Shown piece by piece: positions 19,656 to 26,982 of a DNA stretch of 64,000 bases. Where the stretch lies: the NCBI GenBank assembly GCA_003255745.1, contig QKYL01000154.1, positions 62,001 to 126,000 of the forward strand, in the 5' to 3' direction. The first letter of the stretch is position 1, and the number at the start of each line of letters is the position of its first letter. The DNA is from Paracoccus saliphilus (GTDB taxonomy: Bacteria > Pseudomonadota > Alphaproteobacteria > Rhodobacterales > Rhodobacteraceae). The notes below the pieces were generated by a model. That model was not told where the DNA came from. It did not search any database and saw only the letters and a program-made list of their open reading frames with translations. Both the position numbers and the translations under genes were made by a program.

Positions 19656-19669
19656 TGAACGCTTGTTCA
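19656..19669. promoter_or_regulatory. Inverted repeat, candidate operator of the liu operon
   Basis: TGAAC-GCTT-GTTCA is a perfect 5-bp inverted repeat centred about 30 bp upstream of the liuA start, within the shortest AT-richer stretch of the spacer. The shape fits a TetR-type operator, a class known to control acyl-CoA and branched-chain amino-acid pathways. No regulator gene adjoins, so the factor is unknown. Confidence 0.4.
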
Positions 19670-19804
19670 TTTCTTTACCGCAGTCGCCCCGCCTGCGTCA
19701 AGCCGAGGCTGCGCCCGGGACAGCCATGCGTCAAGGTGCCGCCGGGACTTGCCCACGCCGCCCCTTCGCGCCAGAGAGGCTGAAGATCCACGAGGAGATG
19801 CCCT

Positions 19805-20347
19805 GTGCGGCTAACCATCCTGCGCCACGCCCCCAGCCTGTCAGGTGGCCTGCTGGCCGGCCGCCGCGACGTGCCGGCCGATTGCGCCGATCAGGCCGGG
19901 CTGTCGCGCATCGCGGCCCGGATCGGGCAGCCGCGTCAGGTCATCGCCAGTCCCGCCCTGCGCTGCCGCCAGACGGCCGCCGCACTAGGACTGACGCCCG
20001 GCCGGCTGGAGCCGGCGCTGTGGGAACAGGACATGGGCCTGTGGGAAGGGCTGCCCCCCGACCGCCTGCCCGATCTGGGGCCGCTGGCGCCGGACCAGCT
20101 GGCGCGTCACAGACCCGACGAAGGTGAAAGCTTTGACGACATGGCCGCACGCGTCATCCCGGTGCTGCAGCAGCTGCGCGACGACTGCCTGATCGTGGCC
20201 CATGCCGGCACGGCGCGCGCCGCCCTGTCGATGGTGGTAGGCCCGGCGGCGCTGTCCTTTTCCGTGGCGCCGCTGTCGCTGACCATCCTGCGGCGCATGG
20301 GCGATGCCTGGGCGGTCGAGGCCGTCAACCTGACCCTGGAAGGATAA
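19805..20347 (+). CDS. cobC: Histidine phosphatase, probable alpha-ribazole phosphatase
   Basis: A 180-residue phosphoglycerate-mutase-like phosphatase. The catalytic N-terminal motif reads TILRHAPS (RHA where many members have RHG), the second histidine lies in IVAHAGTARA, and the acidic EQDMGLWEG segment matches CobC-like members. Translation starts at GTG 19805 behind a GAGGAG. Its direct neighbour is cbiB, three bases downstream, so dephosphorylation of alpha-ribazole-5'-phosphate in cobalamin synthesis is the likely role. Confidence 0.8.
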   Translation: MRLTILRHAPSLSGGLLAGRRDVPADCADQAGLSRIAARIGQPRQVIASPALRCRQTAAALGLTPGRLEPALWEQDMGLWEGLPPDRLPDLGPLAPDQLARHRPDEGESFDDMAARVIPVLQQLRDDCLIVAHAGTARAALSMVVGPAALSFSVAPLSLTILRRMGDAWAVEAVNLTLEG

Positions 20348-20350
20348 GCC

Positions 20351-21262
20351 ATGGCATTGATCGCCGGGGTGGCGCTGATCCTGGATATACTGATCGGTTG
20401 GCCGCAGCCGCTTTATGCCCGGATCGGGCATCCGGTGACCTGGATCGGCAAGTTGATCGCGGGGCTGGACCGGTGGATGAACCGGGGCGGCGCGCGGCGG
20501 GCAAAGGGCGCGCTGGCGGTGCTGCTGGTCGTGGCCGCCGCACTGATCCCGGCGGTGCTGATCCAGATGTGGCTGGGGCCTTGGCTGGCGGCGATCCTGG
20601 CCTGGCCGCTGGTGGCGGCACGGTCGCTGGACGAACATCTGCGCGCGGTCGCGCGCCCCCTGCGGGCCGGGAATCTGGCCGGCGCTCGGGCGGCAACGGC
20701 CATGATCGTAGGCCGCGACGTCAGCCGCGCGGACGAGGCCGCGCTGGCCCGCGCCAGCTTGGAAAGCTTGGCCGAAAATGCCAGCGACGGCGTGATTGCG
20801 CCCTTGTTCTGGGCAGCGGTCGGGGGCCTGCCCGGAATTGCAGCCTACAAGGCGATCAACACGCTTGACTCGATGATCGGCCACCGCACCCCCCGTCACG
20901 AGGCCTTCGGAGCCTTCGCCGCGCGACTGGACGATGTGGCGAACCTGATCCCGGCGCGGGTGACGGCGCTCTTGATTGTGCTTGCCGCCGGGCGCCGCGC
21001 CTCGCCGGCAATGCGTTGCGCGCTGGACGACGCGCCGGGACATCGTTCGCCGAATGCGGGCTGGCCCGAGGGTGCAATGGCGGGCGCACTTGGCGTGCGC
21101 CTGTCCGGACCCCGCGTTTACGGTGACCGGATCGCATACGAGCCTTGGCTGAACGGCACAGCGCCCGATCCTGCGGCGGCAGACCTTGACCGGGGCATCC
21201 GCATCTATCGCAGGGCGGTGGCGCTGTGCGGAGCGGTGCTGCTGGGCTGGGCGCTGTGGTAG
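20351..21262 (+). CDS. cbiB: Adenosylcobinamide-phosphate synthase
   Basis: A 303-residue membrane protein of the CbiB/CobD family that attaches aminopropanol to adenosylcobyric acid. Typical blocks are the N-terminal LILDILIGWPQPLYARIGHPVTW..., RDVSRADEAALARASLESLAENASDG, and YKAINTLDSMIGHRTPRH. Several hydrophobic segments fit the known membrane location. It is co-transcribed with the phosphatase gene in front and convergent with the transglutaminase gene. Confidence 0.92.
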   Translation: MALIAGVALILDILIGWPQPLYARIGHPVTWIGKLIAGLDRWMNRGGARRAKGALAVLLVVAAALIPAVLIQMWLGPWLAAILAWPLVAARSLDEHLRAVARPLRAGNLAGARAATAMIVGRDVSRADEAALARASLESLAENASDGVIAPLFWAAVGGLPGIAAYKAINTLDSMIGHRTPRHEAFGAFAARLDDVANLIPARVTALLIVLAAGRRASPAMRCALDDAPGHRSPNAGWPEGAMAGALGVRLSGPRVYGDRIAYEPWLNGTAPDPAAADLDRGIRIYRRAVALCGAVLLGWALW

Positions 21263-21263
21263 C

Positions 21264-22043
21264 CTAGTCCAGCCGCGTGACCTTGACCGTCTGGACCTGC
21301 AGTTCGGCCGCCGTGCCGGTTGTAAGAAAGGCCACATCGGTTGCGTCCCGGCCAACCGCGACCAACGCCATGCTGTCCGCCCTGGCCATGCCGGTCGGAT
21401 CGACCAGGTGCCAGCCGCCCGACAGATAAACCTGCACCACGGCATGGAAATCCTGCGGCTCGACGTCGGGGGCATAGACGCTGGCGATGCGCGCCGGGAT
21501 CTGTGCCGCGCGGCACAGCGCGATCAGCAGGTGGGCATAGTCGCGGCAGACGCCCCGCCCCTCCAGGAAGGTGTCGGCGGCGGTCGTGTTGCCGTCGCTG
21601 ATCCCGGCGACATACGCCAGATGCGCCTCGACCCAGTCCCGCATGGCCGCAACCTTTGCGCCGCCCTGCACCCCGTCGAAGCGTGAACAGACAAAGTTGG
21701 TGAAACGGTCTGCCTCGCAGTAGCGCGAGGGCAGCAGATAGCGCAGCGCATCGCCCGGCATATGTTCAACCGGAACGACGTCCAGCCGGGACAGATCAAC
21801 GCGGGGGCGGGTCACTTCGACCTCTGCCACATAGCGGCAGGTCAGCCGCTCCTCCAGCCGCATGACGATGCGCTCTCCGATACCCTCTTCTCCGGGGACG
21901 CGCCCCAGATGGGCGGGCCGTCCCAGGTCGATGCTGGTGGACAGCAGGGTCTGCCCTTCCGCGCCCGCTGCCTCGATCACCACGATGGCCGGTCCGGCGG
22001 CGCCAAGACGGTAGTCAAGCACAACATCGATCTTCATCCGCAT
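21264..22043 (-). CDS. Transglutaminase-like cysteine protease family protein
   Basis: A 259-residue protein with the transglutaminase core triad: Cys in GRGVCRDYAHL, His in PQDFHAVVQVY, Asp in HLVDPTGMA. The N-terminal 150 residues form a beta-rich transglut_N-type domain. Bacterial members are mostly peptidases or amide hydrolases; no substrate is known. ATG at 22043 is preceded by AGGAG at 6-base spacing. It lacks a signal peptide, so it is probably cytoplasmic. Confidence 0.88.
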   Translation of the reverse strand: MRMKIDVVLDYRLGAAGPAIVVIEAAGAEGQTLLSTSIDLGRPAHLGRVPGEEGIGERIVMRLEERLTCRYVAEVEVTRPRVDLSRLDVVPVEHMPGDALRYLLPSRYCEADRFTNFVCSRFDGVQGGAKVAAMRDWVEAHLAYVAGISDGNTTAADTFLEGRGVCRDYAHLLIALCRAAQIPARIASVYAPDVEPQDFHAVVQVYLSGGWHLVDPTGMARADSMALVAVGRDATDVAFLTTGTAAELQVQTVKVTRLD

Positions 22044-22141
22044 CGGCGGCTCCTGTCGGTCAGGGGGTGGCAGAGCAGCCGCGCTTGAACCCCGCCGTCC
22101 GGCTTGTCAATCACCAGCGCCGCCCGAAGTTCCCTGACGGC

Positions 22142-23239
22142 TCAGGCCGGGCCGTCCGCGACCGGGTCCAGCCGCAGTTCGACCCGGAACAGCGCCCCGC
22201 CCAGGTCCGATTTTCCGTGCCGGAACTGGCCGTTCATCTGTTCCGCATAAACCTGGCAGATCTGCATGCCGAGACCGGTCCCTTGCGCCACATCGAAACC
22301 CTGGGGCAGCCCCGGACCATCATCCTCGACCGTCAGTCGCATTTGATCGCCCGGAAAGGTCAGCCTGATGCGGATCAGGACCTGGCGGGTGACGCCGCCA
22401 TGCTTGACCGCGTTCCCGATCAGCTCGGCCAGGATCTGACCGATCGCCGCCGCCTGTGCGGGTCTGACAGGAACGGAGTCGGCATCCAGGTCAAGCTGGA
22501 TCAGGCCGTTCAGCGCCTGCCCCAGGTCCAGCGCCAGCACCCGCACATAGTCCAGCAGCGGCAGTTCATTCGCACCGGGATCCAGATGCAGTTGTTCATG
22601 CACCCGCGCAAGGGTCGCGATCCGGTTGGCGGCATCCCCCAGAAGGGCCCCTGCCTCGCCGCTGGAATGGAGGCGGGCCTGCATCCGCAGCAGCGCGATG
22701 ACAGACGCGAAGCTGTTCTTGACCCGGTGATCGATCTCGCCCATCAGAACATTCTGACGGGCGATGGCCGCGTCCTTCAACGCCACCTCCTGCGCCAGGG
22801 TCCGGGCCTGTTCTTCCAGAAGCTTCCGCGCCGTGACACTTTCGGTGATGTCGCGCGAACTGGCCAGAATGCGGTCGACCTGACCGCGCGGTCCCCGTAC
22901 GGGCGAAACCGTGACATGCCACCAGCGTGGCGTTCCCCGAGCCGTCGGGCAGAACGCCTCGAAACTGCAGATGCGGCCTTCGCGCGCACCGGCCATGGCA
23001 TTGTCCAGCAGCCGATGGCTTTCAGCGGGCCAGAGCGACGGCCAGGGCTGATCCTGGATGTCGGCAAAATCGGCGATCTCCATGGCGCACATGCCGTTGC
23101 TGTTCATGAAGCTGACACGGCCGTCCATCTCGATCAGTTTGATGCAGTCGGGAGAGCTGTCAAGGACGGACATGGCAAAGCCGGCCTCCGCCCCGACCAG
23201 CAGGTCAAGGGCGTGCAGATTGGAATCGACTGCGGTCAT
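22142..23239 (-). CDS. Soluble PAS-domain sensor histidine kinase (HisKA_2/HWE type)
   Basis: A 365-residue kinase with a PAS domain at about residues 20-140 (VLDSSPDCIKLIEMDGRVSF), a HisKA_2 phosphoacceptor block (LMGEIDHRVKNSFASVIALL) whose His is the likely phosphorylation site, and a HATPase_c domain (ELIGNAVKHGG, EDDGPGLPQG, GTGLGMQI). No transmembrane segment is present, so it senses a cytoplasmic cue, perhaps light or redox through PAS. No response regulator lies next to it, so it is an orphan. ATG at 23239 is chosen; a TTG at 23263 is an alternative. Confidence 0.88.
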   Translation of the reverse strand: MTAVDSNLHALDLLVGAEAGFAMSVLDSSPDCIKLIEMDGRVSFMNSNGMCAMEIADFADIQDQPWPSLWPAESHRLLDNAMAGAREGRICSFEAFCPTARGTPRWWHVTVSPVRGPRGQVDRILASSRDITESVTARKLLEEQARTLAQEVALKDAAIARQNVLMGEIDHRVKNSFASVIALLRMQARLHSSGEAGALLGDAANRIATLARVHEQLHLDPGANELPLLDYVRVLALDLGQALNGLIQLDLDADSVPVRPAQAAAIGQILAELIGNAVKHGGVTRQVLIRIRLTFPGDQMRLTVEDDGPGLPQGFDVAQGTGLGMQICQVYAEQMNGQFRHGKSDLGGALFRVELRLDPVADGPA

Positions 23240-23359
23240 GGACTGCGGATCTTCATCTGGCAAAATCAGGGCACTCGGCTTTTTCCCGTCGGCGACCGGG
23301 TGCGCCGAAAAGGCAGAAAACGGGATGTTTTGTCAACGAATTAATCGCGTGACGCAGGG

Positions 23360-24613
23360 TCAAGCCGCATCATTCCGCCCAAGGGGTTGGCCTATGCCCA
23401 AATCCTGCCCCTGACGCGACAATCCCCGCGCCAAGGGCAGAAGGTCAGCCTGCAGCGCGTGATAAATGTCGGGCTTGCCGACGAACTGGCTGCCGGACGG
23501 CCCGTCATCTGGGCCAAGTTCCGGGAACCACCCCCCGTGCTGGTGGTCGATCAGCCGCATGCACGCAAAATCCCACAGTTTCCGATACCAGTCCTCGTCC
23601 CCCGGCTGCGGGTCCGCCTTGATCAGCGCAGCGACGGCGCCGATGGCCTCGGTCACCGGCCACCAGTATCGGGCCGGGTTGTCCACTGCGCCGCCGAAGC
23701 GCAGCGTGTAGGCCAGCCCGCCCCGCTGATCGTCCCAGGCATCGGCCAAGGCCCGCTCGGTCAGGGCGCGCGCCTGCGAGGGCGCATCGCCTGCAGGTCG
23801 CCCTGCGAGGTCCCACCACTGCAGCAGCAGGCGCGCCATCTCGAAACTGTGGCCGGGGGTGGTGCCTGCGGGCCGGAACATGGGATTTCCGGCATAGGCG
23901 CGGTCAGGCCGCCAATCCTCGTCGTAATGTTCAGGAATCCGCCAGCCTTCGGAGGCGGCTTGGCCCGCGATGAAAAAATCCAGGATGCGGCCGGCGCGGC
24001 GCAGGTACTCGCCTTCCCCCGTGGCCTCATGCGCGGCCAGCAGCGCCTCGACACCGTGCATGTTGGCGTTCATCCCGCGATAGGTCGAAAAGGGCCGCCA
24101 GTCGCGGGTGAATTCGTCGCGGAACAACCCTGCGGTGTCGTCCCAAAAATGACGGTCCAGCACCTCGGCTATGTCCGACAGCAGCCGGTCGGCATCAGGA
24201 TGCCCCACCATCTTGGCGCTGGAGGCCGCCAGAAGGACGAAAACATGGCCATAGGCCAGCTTGGTCCCATCGGCCACGTCATCGCCCGCCAGCGACCAGA
24301 TGTAACCCCCGTGATTGCGGTCACGATGATGCGACCACAGATAAGCCATGCCCTTGTCGATGATCCCGGCCGCGTCGGGGCGCCCGGCCAGCTGCCCCAA
24401 GGCATAGGAATGTACCAGCCGCGTGGTGGTGTGCAGCTCCTGCACCTGACCGGGCAGCGGGCGCCCGGCCAAGTCCAGAACATGAAATCCGCCCCCCTGC
24501 CGCGGACTGGCGTCAAACAAATCCAGCGCGCGGCGTGCATCGGCTGCCAGGAAGGTGCGATGGGCCGCGTCATGCAGCCAATGTCCTGCGCTGTCTCTGG
24601 GTCCTGCCTGCAT
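23360..24613 (-). CDS. AGE family sugar epimerase/isomerase (mannose isomerase type)
   Basis: A 417-residue alpha/alpha-barrel protein of the N-acylglucosamine 2-epimerase family. Motifs RLVHSYALGQ, HGVEALLAA and TPGHSFEMARLLLQWW carry the conserved catalytic histidines, and RYWWPVTEAIGA matches members acting on free hexoses such as D-mannose isomerases. Substrate is inference. It starts 12 bases after the tex stop with AAAGGACGG in front, so it is probably co-transcribed with tex. Confidence 0.85.
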   Translation of the reverse strand: MQAGPRDSAGHWLHDAAHRTFLAADARRALDLFDASPRQGGGFHVLDLAGRPLPGQVQELHTTTRLVHSYALGQLAGRPDAAGIIDKGMAYLWSHHRDRNHGGYIWSLAGDDVADGTKLAYGHVFVLLAASSAKMVGHPDADRLLSDIAEVLDRHFWDDTAGLFRDEFTRDWRPFSTYRGMNANMHGVEALLAAHEATGEGEYLRRAGRILDFFIAGQAASEGWRIPEHYDEDWRPDRAYAGNPMFRPAGTTPGHSFEMARLLLQWWDLAGRPAGDAPSQARALTERALADAWDDQRGGLAYTLRFGGAVDNPARYWWPVTEAIGAVAALIKADPQPGDEDWYRKLWDFACMRLIDHQHGGWFPELGPDDGPSGSQFVGKPDIYHALQADLLPLARGLSRQGQDLGIGQPLGRNDAA

Positions 24614-24625
24614 CCGTCCGTCCTT

Positions 24626-26947
24626 TCAGCGCTTGCGCATGGCGTCGGCCAGGGCCGAGCCGAAGGCGCCTTGGCTGGGGGCGCCCTTGGGTCCCGCCTG
24701 CCCGCCGCGCGGCTTGCCACCCGCCTTGTCGTCCCGCGCCGCGCGGGGTTCGGCGGCGCTGCCATCCTTGCGCATGGTCAGCCCGATGCGCTTTCGGGAA
24801 ACATCGACCTCGGTCACGCGGACGCGGACCACATCGCCGGCCTTGACGACCTCGTGCGGGTCCTTGACGAAGCGGTCGGCCAGCTGGCTGACATGGACCA
24901 GCCCGTCCTGGTGCACACCGATGTCGACAAAGGCACCAAAGGCCGCGACGTTGGTCACCGTGCCTTCCAGCGACATGCCGGGGCGCAGGTCCTTGATGTC
25001 CTCGACCCCCTCGGCAAAGCTGGCGGTGACAAAGCCGGGGCGCGGGTCGCGGCCAGGCTTTTCCAGTTCGGCCAGGATGTCACGCACGGTCGGCAGGCCA
25101 AAGTCGCCGCTGACAAAATCTTCGGCCCGCAGCCGCTTGAGCGCTGAGGGATCGCCCATCACCGCCCGCAGGTCACGCCCGCAGGCGCCGATGATCTTGC
25201 GCGCCAGGCCATAGGCCTCGGGGTGCACGGCCGAGGCGTCCAGCGGCTCGTCCCCGTCGCGGATGCGCAGAAAACCCGCGCATTGCTCGAATGCGCGCGG
25301 CCCGAGGCCCGCAACCTTCTTCAACGCGGCACGGGACCGAAAGGCGCCACCGGCGTCGCGATGCGCCACGATGGCCTGCGCCAGCGACGGCCCCAGCCCC
25401 GCGACATGCGCCAGAAGCGGGGCCGAGGCGGTGTTCAGGTCCACGCCCACGGCGTTCACGGCATCCTCGACCACCGCCTCCAGCGACTTGGCAAGCTGGC
25501 GTTGGTCCACATCGTGCTGGTATTGGCCGACGCCGATCGATTGGGGGGGCACCTTGACCAACTCGGCCAGCGGGTCCTGAAGCCGTCGCGCGATCGAGAC
25601 CGCACCGCGCAGCGACACGTCCAGGCCCGGAAACTCTTTCGCCGCCAGTTCCGACGCCGAATAGACCGAGGCCCCCGCTTCGGACACGATCACCTTGGTT
25701 GGCGCCTTGGCGGTCTTGGGCAGACGCTTGAGCACATCGGCCACCAGACGCTCGGTCTCTCGGCTGGCGGTGCCGTTGCCGATGGCGACCAGGTCGATGC
25801 CATGCTTGGCGATCAGCGCCAGCAGCATGGCTTCGGCCCCGCGCAGGTCGTTCTTGGGCTGGAACGGATAGATCGTGGCGGTGTCCAACAGTTTTCCCGT
25901 GGCATCCACGACCGCGATCTTGCAGCCGGTGCGGATGCCGGGGTCCAGCCCCAGCGTCGCGCGGGGCCCCGCGGGCGCGGCCAGCAGCAGGTCGCGCAGG
26001 TTGCGGGCAAAGACCTGGATCGCCTCGTCATGCGCGCGTTTGCGCAGTTCGGTCAGCAGGTCGATGTACATTGTGTTCGACAGCCGCACGCGCCAGGCCC
26101 AGCCCGCCACGCCCCGCAGCCAGTCCGCCCCCGCCCCCTGGCCCACCGGTCCCAGAGCCTGCGCCACGATCCCTTCGGCCCGCGCGGCGCCGGTGTCGGG
26201 ATCAGGCGAGATGTCGATGGTCACAACCTCCTCCTTGGCTGCCCGCAGGATGGCCAGGGCGCGGTGGCCGGGAATGCCGGCCCAGGTTTCGCGGTGGTCG
26301 AAATAATCGCTGAACTTGGCCCCGGCCTCCTCCTTGCCGGCCACCACGCGGGCCGAAATCATCGCCTCACGGCGCATGAAGTCGCGAAGCGATCCCAGCA
26401 CACCGGCATTCTCGGACAGCTCCTCAACCAGGATGTCGCGGGCACCCTCCAGCGCAGCCTTGGGCGTCTCGACCGCGCCCTGCACATAGGCCGGGGCCAG
26501 CGCCGCCGGATCGCGGGCCGGATCGGCTTGGATCGCGCGCAGCAGCGGCTCCAGCCCGTTTTCGCGCGCAATCATCGCCTTGGTGCGGCGCTTGGGCTTG
26601 AAGGGCAGATAGATGTCCTCCAGCGCGGCCTTTGTCTCGGCCGCCGCGATGCTGCGGGCCAGGTTGTCGGTCAGCTTGCCCTGGTCGCGGATCGAGCCCA
26701 GGATCGCCGTGCGCCGTGCCTCCATCTCGCGCAGATAGGCCAGCCGCTCGGCCAGGGTGCGCAGCTGCGTGTCGTCCAGGCCGCCCGTCACCTCCTTGCG
26801 ATAGCGCGCAACGAAAGGGACCGTGGCGCCCCCATCCAGCAGCCCGGCGGCGGCGGTCACCTGGGCGGGGGAAGCCGCGATCTCGGCGGCGATCTGGCGG
26901 GCGATGCGCGAAGCGGTGGCAGAGGCGGTAACGGCGGCGGCGTCCAT
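24626..26947 (-). CDS. tex: Tex family RNA-binding transcription accessory protein
   Basis: A 773-residue Tex protein. The N-terminal helical region (ATVPFVARYRKEVTGGLDD), the YqgF-like RNase H fold domain (LGLDPGIRTGCKIAVVD), the helix-hairpin-helix region (VGVDLNTASAPLLAHVAGLG) and the C-terminal S1 RNA-binding domain (GMSLEGTVTNVAAFGAFVDI) come in the family order. A basic Gly/Arg/Lys tail follows. Tex aids RNA polymerase processivity and RNA metabolism. ATG at 26947 is preceded by GAGGG. Confidence 0.94.
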   Translation of the reverse strand: MDAAAVTASATASRIARQIAAEIAASPAQVTAAAGLLDGGATVPFVARYRKEVTGGLDDTQLRTLAERLAYLREMEARRTAILGSIRDQGKLTDNLARSIAAAETKAALEDIYLPFKPKRRTKAMIARENGLEPLLRAIQADPARDPAALAPAYVQGAVETPKAALEGARDILVEELSENAGVLGSLRDFMRREAMISARVVAGKEEAGAKFSDYFDHRETWAGIPGHRALAILRAAKEEVVTIDISPDPDTGAARAEGIVAQALGPVGQGAGADWLRGVAGWAWRVRLSNTMYIDLLTELRKRAHDEAIQVFARNLRDLLLAAPAGPRATLGLDPGIRTGCKIAVVDATGKLLDTATIYPFQPKNDLRGAEAMLLALIAKHGIDLVAIGNGTASRETERLVADVLKRLPKTAKAPTKVIVSEAGASVYSASELAAKEFPGLDVSLRGAVSIARRLQDPLAELVKVPPQSIGVGQYQHDVDQRQLAKSLEAVVEDAVNAVGVDLNTASAPLLAHVAGLGPSLAQAIVAHRDAGGAFRSRAALKKVAGLGPRAFEQCAGFLRIRDGDEPLDASAVHPEAYGLARKIIGACGRDLRAVMGDPSALKRLRAEDFVSGDFGLPTVRDILAELEKPGRDPRPGFVTASFAEGVEDIKDLRPGMSLEGTVTNVAAFGAFVDIGVHQDGLVHVSQLADRFVKDPHEVVKAGDVVRVRVTEVDVSRKRIGLTMRKDGSAAEPRAARDDKAGGKPRGGQAGPKGAPSQGAFGSALADAMRKR

Positions 26948-26982
26948 GCGGAACCCTCGGATCTTGGTGGTGACGCGCCTGT

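Noticed and set aside
19690-19804. Possible cobalamin riboswitch before the cobC-like gene (CACGAGGAGATGCC resembles a B12 box)
   Set aside because: The other conserved riboswitch elements and paired helices could not be found in the 172-bp spacer; the AGGAG is adequately explained as the ribosome site of the GTG start.
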